Shown: positions 23,116 through 32,419, counted from the stretch's first letter. The stretch is 41,594 nucleotides of DNA from Sulfurimonas sp. (GCF_028694895.1 NZ_JAQVKA010000006.1:1-41594); one strand, 5' to 3'. Translations and numbers: made by a program. Notes: generated by a model not told the origin, from the letters alone.

Positions 23116-23813
23116 TACTTCTCAAGCTCATATTTTTTATAGAGTATCTCTGCGTCTTTATTACCGCTATCTATAGCTCTTATCGCCCATCCTTTTGCCT
23201 TTTTAAACTCTTTTAACTCACAATATACCTGTGCTAGTGCAAAATACGCACTCTCATCACCAGCTGCGGCACTTTTTTCAAACCACTTCGATGCTTCATC
23301 AAATTTTAGAAGCTGCATATAGATATGTCCTATGTTTTGCGCTGCACTAACATGACCTTTATTTGCAGCTTCATCAAGAAGCTCTGCTGCCTTTGAGATA
23401 TCTATATCTACTCCATCACCTTTATAGTACATAAGCGCTAAGTTGTACTGTGCATTTATATTGTTTTGTGCAGCAGATTTACTAAGAAGTTCATAAGCTT
23501 TTTTGCTATTTTTTTCTACATTATTTCCATTTAGATAAAACATTCCTAAATCATACTGTGCATTTGCATCTCCGTTTTGAGCCGATTTTTCAAGCCACTC
23601 AAGAGATTTTTTGAGATCTTTTTCTATGCCTAAACCCATTGCATAAAGATAACTCAATGCACTTTGAGCTTTAGCGTCGCCATCATTTGCACTTTTTTCA
23701 TATAGTTTAAACGCCTCTGAGTAATCCTGCTTTTTAAATGCATTAAGTGCCTCATCCGTACTTGCTTCTAATGTGAGTAGTGAAAACATCACTGCTACTA
23801 TAAACTTAAACAT
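23112..23813 (-). CDS. Exported Sel1-like TPR repeat protein
   Basis: Several helical repeats of about 36 residues are visible, with the Sel1 signature of AQ/Y-LG-Y/G spacing: DAKAQSALSYLYAMGLGIEKD, NAQYDLGMFYLNGNNVEKN, NAQYNLALMYYKGDGVDID and SAAQNIGHIYMQ, then looser TPR units. I choose the inner ATG at 23813, giving 233 residues: it has AAGGA 6 bases upstream and begins a clean signal peptide (MFKFIVAVMFSLLTLEAS), whereas the ATG at 23849 would add 12 polar residues before it. Such proteins are often periplasmic scaffolds; the HcpA-type ones in Campylobacterota have Cys pairs, which are absent here. Confidence 0.85.
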   Translation of the reverse strand: MFKFIVAVMFSLLTLEASTDEALNAFKKQDYSEAFKLYEKSANDGDAKAQSALSYLYAMGLGIEKDLKKSLEWLEKSAQNGDANAQYDLGMFYLNGNNVEKNSKKAYELLSKSAAQNNINAQYNLALMYYKGDGVDIDISKAAELLDEAANKGHVSAAQNIGHIYMQLLKFDEASKWFEKSAAAGDESAYFALAQVYCELKEFKKAKGWAIRAIDSGNKDAEILYKKYELEKY

Positions 23814-23882
23814 TTTTATCCTTATAAAATTAGTATGACTATTATACATTAAGAGGTAAAAAAAGAGATAGATGTTTAACTC

Positions 23883-25103
23883 TTATTGTTTACTTTTACG
23901 CTTTAATCTCTCATCAACGATTTTTACAACAACTAAATCAGAGGTTACGTTTAATGATGTTCTTGCCATGTCTAAAATTCTATCTACTGCAACAATTAAT
24001 GCTATATACTCTAGCGCTAAACCAAATTGATTGAAAATAACAATAAGCATGACTAAAGAGGCACTTGGAAGAGCTGCAACTCCTACACTAAGAGCCACAA
24101 CTGTTACTCCTAAAATCAACTGGTCAAAGAGAGTTAAATCTACTCCACATAGGTGTGAAACATATAGAGTTGCTATTGTTAAATAGGCGGCTGTGCCATC
24201 CATGGAGATTGTTGCACCAAGAGGCAGAACAAAAGAGGCATTTTTTTTATCAACCCCTCCAACTTCTTCAACAACTCGCATTGAAACAGGAAGCGTAGCC
24301 ATACTAGAAGCAGTAGAAAATGCCATAATAGGAGCTTCACGGATTGCATTTAGATACTTAAATGGATTTATACGAGTGAAGAAAAACAAGAGTGAAGGCA
24401 GAGTTATAACTGCATGAAAAAGCAAAACTGCTATAACCATTAAAAGATATTTCCAAAGATTAACTATGACCTCAACTCCTTGATTAGCAACTACATATGA
24501 GATAAGACTAAATACTCCAATAGGAGTTAGCTTTATAACCCACTCTGCCATTACAAGCATCGCATCCATAACACCTGTAAAAAACCCAACCATCTCATGC
24601 TGTCTCTGTTTTGTCAAATGCAGTGAGGCTATTGCAAAAAGAGATGTAAAGAGGATAATTGGCATCATTGAAGCTTCTGAGAGGGAGTGAAATATATTTG
24701 TTGGAATAAAGCTTAAAATCATACTCTTAAATGAAAAAGGCACTACTTCTAAAGCCTTTTCATAGCCCAAGCCATCAACTATCATAAGCTCTCCAATAGG
24801 AACTAGATTCATAGCTATTATGGCACTAAGCACGGCTAGCGCTGTTGTTAAAACATAAAGAGAGATAACTATGATTCCAATCTTTTTAAGACTCTTTATA
24901 TCTCCTAATCCAACTATTGAAACATATATACTTGAAAAAACAAGAGGAACTACAAGCATTTTTAAAAAGCTTATAAAAATCTCTCCTATAATCTGCTGTG
25001 AGAGTGCAAGTTCTGGTGCAAAGAGCCCAAAAAAAACACCTAAGAGTATCCCCAAAAGAACTAAAGTATTTGTATTTGTATACTTTTTGATTTTTTTTAT
25101 CAT
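23883..25103 (-). CDS. Dicarboxylate/amino acid:cation symporter (DAACS family)
   Basis: 406 residues, about 8 membrane helices plus two re-entrant hairpins. The family's serine-rich loop is STASSMATLP, and the second hairpin carries LPLGATISMDGTAAY, both binding-site elements of GltP/Glt(Ph)-type transporters. FLKMLVVPLVFSSI in helix 2 is also typical. The late VDRILDMARTSLNVTSD motif has the Asp and Arg that contact acidic substrates, favouring glutamate, aspartate or C4-dicarboxylates over neutral amino acids. It starts 13 bases after the stop of mgtE and is probably cotranscribed with it. Confidence 0.92.
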   Translation of the reverse strand: MIKKIKKYTNTNTLVLLGILLGVFFGLFAPELALSQQIIGEIFISFLKMLVVPLVFSSIYVSIVGLGDIKSLKKIGIIVISLYVLTTALAVLSAIIAMNLVPIGELMIVDGLGYEKALEVVPFSFKSMILSFIPTNIFHSLSEASMMPIILFTSLFAIASLHLTKQRQHEMVGFFTGVMDAMLVMAEWVIKLTPIGVFSLISYVVANQGVEVIVNLWKYLLMVIAVLLFHAVITLPSLLFFFTRINPFKYLNAIREAPIMAFSTASSMATLPVSMRVVEEVGGVDKKNASFVLPLGATISMDGTAAYLTIATLYVSHLCGVDLTLFDQLILGVTVVALSVGVAALPSASLVMLIVIFNQFGLALEYIALIVAVDRILDMARTSLNVTSDLVVVKIVDERLKRKSKQ

Positions 25104-25116
25104 CTCTTTGCTTTAG

Positions 25117-26445
25117 TTACAACAAAATATATGTTGCAAGCCCTAAAAAGCTTAAAAACCCAATAACATCAGTTAGCGCAGTTAGCATAACAGAACTTCC
25201 TATCGCTGGGTCAATACCTACTCTTTTAAAGAAAAGTGGAATTATTGCACCAAAAAAACCTGCAATAAAAAGGTTTATCGTCATACTCAGGGCTATAACT
25301 ATGCCTAACATCTTCATACCCGACCACAAAGAAACTAAAGTTCCCATAACTATCGCAAAAAGAAAACCGTTCATAAGTGCGATCATAACCTCTTTTTTAA
25401 TAATCCTAATAGAGTCTTTTTTAGAAATATCGCTAAGCGCTAACTGTCTTACTACAACGGTTAGTGATTGTATTCCAGCATTTCCACCTATGGAAGCAAC
25501 TATTGGCATCAGTATTGCAAGTGCAACCATGTTTTGTAAGGTCTCTTCAAATTGGCTAATCACAATTGAGGCAAAAACAGCAGTAAAAAGATTTACACCC
25601 AACCATATAGCTCTTTTTTTACCAGCTTTAAAGACCTCATCATACTCCTCTGCTTCATCATCAACTCCAGCGAGGTTATACATCTGCTCTGTTGCATGCT
25701 CGTTAATAATGTCATAAATATCATCGGATGTTATACGACCTATGAGTATTCCATAAGCGTTTACGATAGGCATAACAGAGAGGTCATACTCTTCAAAGTA
25801 GCGAACAACATCTCGGATGTTTTCTCTATCTTGTGCTTTTTTTGGCTCAAAGCTCTCTTCGCTCTCCTCTATGTTTTGAATCAAAGTTTTTTTGAAATTA
25901 AAAATTAGTAAATCTTCTAGGCCAATAGAGTAAAGAAGCTTTTTATCATCGTTTGTAATAAAGAGATTTTGAACGTTTTCTATAAGTTTCGCGCGTCTAA
26001 GCTTTGCAAATCTCTTTATTACATCGTGCACTATCTCATCTTTGTCAGCCGTAAATATTTCAAGCTGCATATATGCGCCGGCTTCATCTTCTTTATACGT
26101 CTGAAGCTTTATAATCTCTTTTTTATCATTCTCATGAAGAGTATCAAAGACTTGTGAAGCTATATCTTCATCAATATCTTCAATCCCTTGTAAAAAATCA
26201 ACCTGATCATCTGATTCAAGCCCAGTTACGGCATGACTTAGTTCATCAACACTTAAGTTCTCAACAAAATCATCAAAATATCTCTCTGGAAGGGCTAGTG
26301 CTATATCTCCTATTAAATCTTTAGGAAGAAGCTTCAAAGCAGCTGCAAAATCATTATCATCTAACTGCTTAAGTATTTTTGCTATATCTGATGGGTGCAT
26401 CTCACTTAGTTCATGAGCGCTTAAGTACTCTTGGAGTTGATTCAT
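25117..26445 (-). CDS. mgtE: Magnesium transporter
   Basis: 442 residues in MgtE domain order: N-terminal superhelical domain (about 10-125, with repeated DxxDDQVDFLQGI-type segments), two CBS domains (about 130-250, including DLSVMPIVNAYGILIGRITSDD), a plug helix, and five membrane helices (about 275-440). The pore region has GNAGIQS and the last helix LTDVIGFLSFLG with the conserved Asp that binds Mg2+. Mg2+-dependent gating by the cytosolic domain is known for the family. It follows the YceI gene by 12 bases and precedes the symporter gene by 13. Confidence 0.94.
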   Translation of the reverse strand: MNQLQEYLSAHELSEMHPSDIAKILKQLDDNDFAAALKLLPKDLIGDIALALPERYFDDFVENLSVDELSHAVTGLESDDQVDFLQGIEDIDEDIASQVFDTLHENDKKEIIKLQTYKEDEAGAYMQLEIFTADKDEIVHDVIKRFAKLRRAKLIENVQNLFITNDDKKLLYSIGLEDLLIFNFKKTLIQNIEESEESFEPKKAQDRENIRDVVRYFEEYDLSVMPIVNAYGILIGRITSDDIYDIINEHATEQMYNLAGVDDEAEEYDEVFKAGKKRAIWLGVNLFTAVFASIVISQFEETLQNMVALAILMPIVASIGGNAGIQSLTVVVRQLALSDISKKDSIRIIKKEVMIALMNGFLFAIVMGTLVSLWSGMKMLGIVIALSMTINLFIAGFFGAIIPLFFKRVGIDPAIGSSVMLTALTDVIGFLSFLGLATYILL

Positions 26446-26457
26446 ATTTGTACTATA

Positions 26458-26982
26458 TTAAAATGTAGCTTTGATCAGTAACTCTACTTGATCATCAACA
26501 CACATAAACATCAAACAAGGCGCTTTGACTCCATAGTTGCTCATCAAAATAACAGAAGAAGCATCTATATTCAAGTTAGTATCTGTAGTAATTATTTTAG
26601 CATTTGCACTAAGCTCTTTTTTCTCTCCATGAAAGTCAAGTGTACCATTTATAATATAACTATCTTTACCATCAGTTTTTTTAACATCAGATATAGTGTA
26701 TGTAGCTAGCTTAAATTTATCTGTTTGTATCTCTTTATACATGTTCTTATCTCTATCGATATTATCACTTGTAAAGAGAGTCATCTCAACCCAAAACTTT
26801 CCTTTAATGGTAGTAATGTCATTATTCTCTATTGTTATATCAGCGTGAAGATAGTTATTTGTAGGGTCAATAGTTTTATCCATTAGCATCTGGGTGTGTG
26901 CACTAACATAACCGCTTTTTAACTCTAGATTGGTTGCCAAAAGTGGAATCGCTAAAAGCAGCGTTATAAATATTTTTTTCAT
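26458..26982 (-). CDS. Periplasmic YceI-family protein
   Basis: 174 residues with a signal peptide (residues 1-16, FITLLLAIPLLATN). The mature part has the lipocalin-like YceI pattern of alternating strands: KGKFWVEMTLFTSDNIDRDKN, IINGTLDFHGEKKELSANAKI and a C-terminal VELLIKATF. The family binds polyisoprenoid lipids in the periplasm; its exact physiological role is usually unclear. A C-terminal CLMFMC pair of cysteines is noticeable. It heads a unit with mgtE and the symporter. Confidence 0.85.
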   Translation of the reverse strand: MKKIFITLLLAIPLLATNLELKSGYVSAHTQMLMDKTIDPTNNYLHADITIENNDITTIKGKFWVEMTLFTSDNIDRDKNMYKEIQTDKFKLATYTISDVKKTDGKDSYIINGTLDFHGEKKELSANAKIITTDTNLNIDASSVILMSNYGVKAPCLMFMCVDDQVELLIKATF

Positions 26983-27027
26983 TATATAATCCTTCTACCA
27001 AAAATTAGCACAATTTTAGCACATATT

Positions 27028-27936
27028 TTAATGTATTGCTCTTGAGAGTGCAAGCGCTAAACCAAGACCAGATGCTATCCAGCCAACAAAAATCATCATA
27101 AATGCAAGTTTAGTTATGCTTGCTTCTTTACTCAATGTCATAAAGACTGACACGTTATAGTATGAGATTATAAAAGGATAAATCATAGCTAAAACAAAAC
27201 TCCACTCAAGATAGGAAAACATATAACTTAAAGTAAAAATAACAGCTATAAAAACATGTTGTTTTGTTTTTGATATCTTAAAATAATAGGCAGCTATAAG
27301 GCCAAGGAGGTGAAATATTATAATGATAAAAGTATATTTAGACCAGATATCCAAATCTTCATGCCTTGATAGAGTTTCAAAAAGGTTAGAGTCTAAAAAT
27401 ATCCATAGCATCAGAGGTAAATACTGTAAATATGGATGTGAAATCTTCTTTGAATCTATTTCAACAACATAATTTCTAAGCATCAATGTACTTAAGAGTG
27501 CAATTGCCGTAAATATAAGTGCCATAAAAATTCTGCCATTAGGATCATAGGTAAAAAAATAAGTACCTATTGTATAGGCAATTGCAAGTGCAAAAAGCAA
27601 CTCTTTTTGTTGCTTAGCTTTAAAGAGATAAATACCCAAAGGAGCCATTACACCTACAGACAAGCCTAAAAGAAATAAAGTAAAACTATTATAATAAGGG
27701 TAGAAAAACGATAAAACTAACTGAAGGCTTAAGGCAGTCATTATCTTATATATAGGGTTTTTGATTCCTCCCCAAGAAAAACCACCCAAAATAGTTCCAA
27801 TAACACCGCCCATAAACATAGGAAATAGTATTATCAAATCAGAACTATAGTGTGCAACCACACCTGTTTGAACTATCAATAGATAGTAAGATAACTCAAA
27901 CCCAAGAAGTAAAATAAGTGCTATAGAGTAGATCAT
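27028..27936 (-). CDS. Polytopic membrane protein, about 10 helices, unknown
   Basis: 302 residues, hydrophobic throughout, with about 10 predicted helices. FPMFMGGVIGTILGG and LFLLGLSVGVMAPLGIYLFKA resemble transporter-like glycine-rich helices, so it could be a distant MFS-like or other carrier protein. I see no named family motif. It is the last gene of the coupled five-gene operon starting at 31618; its ATG overlaps the stop of the heme-copper-oxidase-like gene in an ATGA. It should therefore work with that protein and the ABC exporter. Confidence 0.75.
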   Translation of the reverse strand: MIYSIALILLLGFELSYYLLIVQTGVVAHYSSDLIILFPMFMGGVIGTILGGFSWGGIKNPIYKIMTALSLQLVLSFFYPYYNSFTLFLLGLSVGVMAPLGIYLFKAKQQKELLFALAIAYTIGTYFFTYDPNGRIFMALIFTAIALLSTLMLRNYVVEIDSKKISHPYLQYLPLMLWIFLDSNLFETLSRHEDLDIWSKYTFIIIIFHLLGLIAAYYFKISKTKQHVFIAVIFTLSYMFSYLEWSFVLAMIYPFIISYYNVSVFMTLSKEASITKLAFMMIFVGWIASGLGLALALSRAIH

Positions 27937-29474
27937 AAACGGCTTTTAAAGATTAGATATAAAAGAGCGTATGCTATATCATAAAGCCCTACAAGAAGCC
28001 CAAGTGCATCTATTGTTCCCACATAAAACAAAGACAAGAAGATAGTTCCTGTGATAAGACGAGCCATTGAAGTCAAGTATGCTAAAAAATGAGTCTCTTT
28101 TTTTACTCCTATGAGGTGTAAAATACCAACAAAGCCCATAAACCCAAATACTAGATAATAATACGAAATAAAATGAAATCCTAAAATCCCAAATAGTAGC
28201 GGAGCGCTTAAAAAAAGAAGTAGCGCCCCAACTCCATCAGATAAAAAGCCATTTAGATGATAAAGTTGCAGATAAGATAGTTTTGGAAATTTCATCTTCT
28301 TTCCAATAAAATAGAGCAACCCGACAACGCCTATAACTCCGCCAAAAAGACGAATTTCCCACATAGAGATAACATTAATGGCAAACACATTAGCCTCATC
28401 AAATCCAGCAAGTGAGAGTGATATAAAAATAACTCCTATAACAAAAAGCCAAAAAGTTAAAAACTTATCTGGAATTTTATAAAAATACTTCAAAACACTA
28501 AGTGCCATAAAAAATATACCAAGACCAATCGCCACATGAGCATGTGCAATAATCAAATCATTTCTGTGAAAAGGCCAGCGTATCTCTGGAATAAAGAGTA
28601 TATTTCCCTGAATCATTACAAACAAAAATGCCCAGATAGATACAACTAGATAAGGTGTAGATTTTATAGTTATCTTTGCATCCATGCACCACTTAATCAA
28701 CAGCGGAGCATAAGCAAAAGTTAGCCACTGATATATCCACTCTTCAGAGTATGATAACTCTCCTCTAAATATACGAGTTGCAACAGAGATGGCATATCCC
28801 ACCAATGGGATAATCCAAAACAGATTCCATTTTGGAGTAAAGTTCTCTTTTGTATGCAGCTTTATCATAAGGTAAAAAAGAGGAATGATTGTAAAACTCA
28901 TCCCTAAAGTATTGTCACCGTGAGGACCTATTAATGTTTTTTCAACTTGCCCATAAGTAGGATTCATCAAAACTAAAAGTGAAATAGGTGCTATAAAAAG
29001 TAATATTTTAGATACTTTTACCCAGAGTGGTACAACTTTATACTGCTTGATAGTTCTAAAAATAGCAACTATATAAAAAATACCAGAAGATGCCAATATA
29101 AAATTTAACTCATAGGCAAAGTCATAAAATGGAAGAGCTCTTTGAGCGCCCAAAGAGATAGATACAACAGCCATAAATAAAAATAGATGCCATAGTAAAA
29201 AGTAGTTTCTAAGAGGTTCATATGCTACATCAAGATTTAGCTTATCTTTTGCAAAAAGAGCAAATGGAAGAAGAGAAAGAGCAAGCATAATCGGACCATA
29301 TAGCATTAGTGTAATATGTAAAGAACGCGTAGTTTGTGCATTTAAAAGCGTCTCATCAAAAAAAGAGAACCCAAGCATCTGTGCAGCATATACTACTCCG
29401 ACAAAGATAGAACCTAAAAATATAAAAGCCCAAATAGGGACAACGCCATTTATTAATTTATAAAATTTGTCCAT
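27933..29474 (-). CDS. Heme-copper oxidase-like membrane protein lacking the copper-site histidines
   Basis: 513 residues with 12 or more membrane helices. Comparison by eye with CcoN/NorB shows a helix II heme ligand (His53 in RSLHITLMLYG) and the paired helix X ligands (His311 and His313 in IIAHAHVAIGLG). The CcoN stretch GHNAVGFFLT is represented by GDNTLGMSFT, putting Asp187 where the first CuB His should be. The helix VII His-His pair is absent (region 225-240 reads GYAISVATRIFRGEL). It should thus hold hemes but not a normal binuclear centre, and is unlikely to reduce O2 or NO in the usual way. Its 5' end overlaps the ABC ATPase gene by 17 bases. Helix alignment is my inference. Confidence 0.72.
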   Translation of the reverse strand: MDKFYKLINGVVPIWAFIFLGSIFVGVVYAAQMLGFSFFDETLLNAQTTRSLHITLMLYGPIMLALSLLPFALFAKDKLNLDVAYEPLRNYFLLWHLFLFMAVVSISLGAQRALPFYDFAYELNFILASSGIFYIVAIFRTIKQYKVVPLWVKVSKILLFIAPISLLVLMNPTYGQVEKTLIGPHGDNTLGMSFTIIPLFYLMIKLHTKENFTPKWNLFWIIPLVGYAISVATRIFRGELSYSEEWIYQWLTFAYAPLLIKWCMDAKITIKSTPYLVVSIWAFLFVMIQGNILFIPEIRWPFHRNDLIIAHAHVAIGLGIFFMALSVLKYFYKIPDKFLTFWLFVIGVIFISLSLAGFDEANVFAINVISMWEIRLFGGVIGVVGLLYFIGKKMKFPKLSYLQLYHLNGFLSDGVGALLLFLSAPLLFGILGFHFISYYYLVFGFMGFVGILHLIGVKKETHFLAYLTSMARLITGTIFLSLFYVGTIDALGLLVGLYDIAYALLYLIFKSRL

Positions 29475-30087
29475 CTTTTAGCCTAATTATTTGTGTCGCA
29501 TACTCTTCTATACGCATATCATGGGACGCAACTACAACTGTAGTACCTCCCTTTAGAGCCTCTGCTAAAAGCTCATAAACTATTATCGAGTTTTTTGAGT
29601 CTAAACTACCAGTTGGCTCATCGGCGAATATAATTTTTGGCTCATTTACAAGCGCTCTTGCAAGTGCAACGCGCTGTCTTTGCCCGCCTGAAATCTCATT
29701 TGGATAACGTGATGAGAGTTCTAAAATACCTAGCTTCTTTAGTATCTCATTTATATTGTGCTTTTTATCATCCAAAGCGGCTAACGCTATGTTTTCATAA
29801 ATGTTTAGATAATTAATAAGATAATGAAACTGAAAAACAAACCCTATCTTGCTTTGGCGAAAATAGTCTATGTTCTTAATTTTATCAACTGATTCGTCAT
29901 CTATTAAAAGCTCTCCCTTTGATGGTTTAAGCAAAGTTGAAAGGATAGAGAGAAGTGTTGATTTTCCGCTTCCACTCTCACCACTCAAAAAAAGAAACTC
30001 ACCACTTTTTATCTCAAACGAGAGGTCAAAGAGGACTTGCTCCTTGCCATAATAATGAGAGACATTGGATACTTTTATCATGCACAT
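29458..30087 (-). CDS. ABC transporter ATP-binding protein, LolD/MacB type
   Basis: 209 residues with Walker [10 protein letters not shown] (about 37-45), Q-loop in FVFQFHYLI, signature [14 protein letters not shown] (about 133-146), Walker [10 protein letters not shown] and the switch His in VVASHD. The length and the [10 protein letters not shown] sequence are those of LolD/MacB/FtsE-class ATPases that pair with FtsX-like permeases. Two in-frame ATGs (30087 and 30081) are possible; the second is better placed behind AGGGA. It overlaps the permease gene by 10 bases and the downstream oxidase-like gene by 17. Confidence 0.93.
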   Translation of the reverse strand: MCMIKVSNVSHYYGKEQVLFDLSFEIKSGEFLFLSGESGSGKSTLLSILSTLLKPSKGELLIDDESVDKIKNIDYFRQSKIGFVFQFHYLINYLNIYENIALAALDDKKHNINEILKKLGILELSSRYPNEISGGQRQRVALARALVNEPKIIFADEPTGSLDSKNSIIVYELLAEALKGGTTVVVASHDMRIEEYATQIIRLKDGQIL

Positions 30088-31151
30088 CCCTGATTTATCA
30101 GAAGGATAGGATCGGTTTTAGAAGCTATCCATGCGGGTATTAATGAGCCTAAAAGAGCCATAAAAATAGTTGAAGTTAACACGTACATAGCAGTAGAGAG
30201 TGATAGTGTGCCGTTTACATATCCTTGGAGCATATCTATATGTGGAAGTATCTCTAAAATACCAATGCTTATAAGAAGTGCAAAAATATAAGCAGAAGTG
30301 CTCATAATAAGTGTCTCAAAAAAGAGGTTTTTTATAATAAAGAGTCGGCTTTTACCAAGAGCGCGCATAATTCCAAACTCCTCTTTTCTTGAGTTTACAA
30401 TCATACTCATAACCGAAGCTATCCCCATCAAACCCATTGCAAAAGCAAGTGTTGAGATAACAAAAGATGAATTTTTTATGATTTTAAACTGGTTATACTC
30501 TTTTACGAAATTTTGTGTTGTTTTTACTTCTATCTCGCTAGAGAGCGTGCTTAACGCCTTTACAATCTCATCAGTTTTACTAGGCGAAGTAGATGACACC
30601 AAGATAAAAGAAGCTGAGCGGTTAAAGAGTTCCCCCGCATCTCCTATATTCATAACTACCCCACCCTCTTCAAAACCTATACCACTGCTAAATATTCCAG
30701 AGATTTTAAAACGTTTGTTTCCTATGTTTACACTTCTTGTAGCAAATTGTTTTGCCAGATTTGTGCCTAAAATCACCTCACCATCTTTTGGATATTCTCC
30801 CTTTGTGAGTTTGTAATGAGGAAAATGGTTGGCTGTTGTACCGTAAATTCCAGCTATTGGAATATGGCCTATTGGAGAAGCTCCAACTATCATGCCATAG
30901 CTTGATGCTACATGCTCTAAGTTGTCTATCTTTTGAATCAAACCTATATCTACATTTGAGAAAAAGGTATCAGAGATTCCCTTTTGCGTAATAATAATAT
31001 CCCCATCTGTCTTAATCATTTTCGAATACATCCCAATCACACCTTGAGAGACAGAACTGATGAGGAAAATAGCCATAACAGCTATAGTAATAGATGAAAA
31101 TATCAAAAGACTTTTAAGCGGATTTTTGCTGAGAGCCTTTAATGATATCAC
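30078..31151 (-). CDS. ABC transporter permease, FtsX/MacB type
   Basis: 357 residues with one N-terminal membrane helix (about 15-37), a periplasmic domain of about 200 residues (MacB_PCD-like, including GEYPKDGEVILGTNLAK and FKISGIFSSGIGFEEGG), and three C-terminal helices (about 230-350) containing NSRKEEFGIMRALGKSR, the coupling segment of FtsX-domain permeases. Such transporters act on periplasmic or membrane-extracted substrates by mechanotransmission rather than by classical import. Overlaps on both sides with neighbouring genes (ATGA with the secreted-protein gene; 10 bases with the ATPase). Confidence 0.92.
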   Translation of the reverse strand: MISLKALSKNPLKSLLIFSSITIAVMAIFLISSVSQGVIGMYSKMIKTDGDIIITQKGISDTFFSNVDIGLIQKIDNLEHVASSYGMIVGASPIGHIPIAGIYGTTANHFPHYKLTKGEYPKDGEVILGTNLAKQFATRSVNIGNKRFKISGIFSSGIGFEEGGVVMNIGDAGELFNRSASFILVSSTSPSKTDEIVKALSTLSSEIEVKTTQNFVKEYNQFKIIKNSSFVISTLAFAMGLMGIASVMSMIVNSRKEEFGIMRALGKSRLFIIKNLFFETLIMSTSAYIFALLISIGILEILPHIDMLQGYVNGTLSLSTAMYVLTSTIFMALLGSLIPAWIASKTDPILLINQGCA

Positions 31152-31618
31152 TTCTCGATCGCCGCTTTTAGTTCTTGTTGCGAAGAGATTAATGTTATCT
31201 CTTTTATTTTTGAATCCTCTATACGAAGTAGAGTGATTTTCCCATCTTTATTTGAAATCATATCTTGGAACTTATCACCATAGTGCAGATATATAAGATG
31301 CTTATATTTTTGAAGTTTTGGTAGTGCAAACATACTTGTAATAATAGATGGCATCTTATGTATATCTGCTATAAAAATAGAGTTATTTTTTAAAAGATAA
31401 AACTTGCTTTGAGTATCAAGATACTCATTAACTAAGGCTCCAGTATCTTTTTCAAAAGCTACTATTACCAACTTTGTTTTTTGTGGTATCTTCATTTGGC
31501 GCCCTGTTGGCGTCTCATACTTAAAGTTATCTAGTGTATCAAGAGCAGAACCTATTTTAATAGAATCTGCACTCAAAAACAGAGAACTCAAAATTAAAGC
31601 TGATAAAAATTTATTCAT
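31148..31618 (-). CDS. Secreted protein, first gene of the ABC/oxidase-like operon, 156 aa
   Basis: Signal peptide of about 16 residues (MNKFLSALILSSLFLSADS) and a mature domain of about 140 residues with mixed strands and helices, such as KLVIVAFEKDTGALVNEYL, IFIADIHKMPSII and IYLHYGDKFQDM. This looks like a thioredoxin-type fold without any cysteine, but I am not sure. I start at ATG 31618, with AAGGAA upstream; the frame stays open to 31846 but that extension would lie inside the metallophosphoesterase gene. Its stop overlaps the permease start in an ATGA. Confidence 0.8.
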   Translation of the reverse strand: MNKFLSALILSSLFLSADSIKIGSALDTLDNFKYETPTGRQMKIPQKTKLVIVAFEKDTGALVNEYLDTQSKFYLLKNNSIFIADIHKMPSIITSMFALPKLQKYKHLIYLHYGDKFQDMISNKDGKITLLRIEDSKIKEITLISSQQELKAAIEK

Positions 31619-31661
31619 TTTTTTCCTTGAATATTTAAAATAGGATTGTACTACTATTGTA

Positions 31662-32408
31662 TTAATTAATAGTAAAAACTGGTATCTCTGATGAGACCTT
31701 ATATCTAACATTAACACCCCAATACCCAACTCCTCTACAGACATAAAGAAGAGTATTTTCATATCTATAAAGTCCTGATATATAAGGCTGAAAATATTTA
31801 ACAATGATGCTAAAAGGATAAATCTGCCCACCGTGAGTGTGACCACTTAGCTGGATATCTATACGAAAACCATTTACGTGTGATATATCCTTTGGCTGAT
31901 GTGTAAGCAATATAGTTGATAATTTAGGGTTTAGTCTGGAGAAAAGCTCCTTTATAGGACGTTTAATTCCGCGGATAAAACCATATCTATCGCTTAAGCC
32001 AACTAGTTGCAAAATAGAACCTTTTATATCTATCTCTACTATTTTATTATCAAGACAGATTACGCCATTATCTTGCATTATACTCTTTAGATGTTTGGTA
32101 CCATAAAAAATATCATGGTTTCCACTTACATAATAAGACGGTATTTCAAGCTTTTTAAAACAATCTAACTGCTCTTTTACACGTAGTGCAGAAGTTTGAA
32201 GTATATCCCCGCTAAATAGCAACAAATCGGGCTTTAGCTTGTTGATTTTTTCTACAAGGGTACTTAAATAATCAACTTTTACATCCTTACCAAGGTGCAG
32301 ATCTGAGAGTTGTACAATACGAAGCCCGCTTAAAGAAGCACAAAAGGTATCACTCTTTAGAGTAACTTCATCAAACCCAAAATGCTTCCAACCAACCTGT
32401 AAGGGCAT
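31662..32408 (-). CDS. Metallophosphoesterase, YkuE/YaeI-like
   Basis: 248 residues with the calcineurin-like metal motifs in order: LSDLHLG (D-x-H), FSGDIL (GD), VSGNHD (GNHD), LLTHQP (H) and LSGHTHGGQ (GHxH). The family contains membrane-associated phosphodiesterases, including lipid A pathway UDP-2,3-diacylglucosamine hydrolases of the LpxG/YaeI class and other phospholipid phosphoesterases; which reaction applies here cannot be told. No signal peptide or membrane helix is obvious. It begins 11 bases after the lipoprotein gene and precedes the secreted-protein gene by 43. Confidence 0.9.
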   Translation of the reverse strand: MPLQVGWKHFGFDEVTLKSDTFCASLSGLRIVQLSDLHLGKDVKVDYLSTLVEKINKLKPDLLLFSGDILQTSALRVKEQLDCFKKLEIPSYYVSGNHDIFYGTKHLKSIMQDNGVICLDNKIVEIDIKGSILQLVGLSDRYGFIRGIKRPIKELFSRLNPKLSTILLTHQPKDISHVNGFRIDIQLSGHTHGGQIYPFSIIVKYFQPYISGLYRYENTLLYVCRGVGYWGVNVRYKVSSEIPVFTIN

Positions 32409-32419
32409 CTTTTTTAAAC

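Noticed and set aside
27933-29474. Functional cbb3-type oxidase subunit I or a NO reductase
   Set aside because: The CuB/FeB histidines are not found where expected and no cytochrome c subunit (ccoO, ccoP or norC) lies next to it.
31619-31846. N-terminal extension of the secreted-protein gene by 76 residues
   Set aside because: The extension lies largely within the metallophosphoesterase gene and precedes a clean signal peptide with its own ribosome-binding site.
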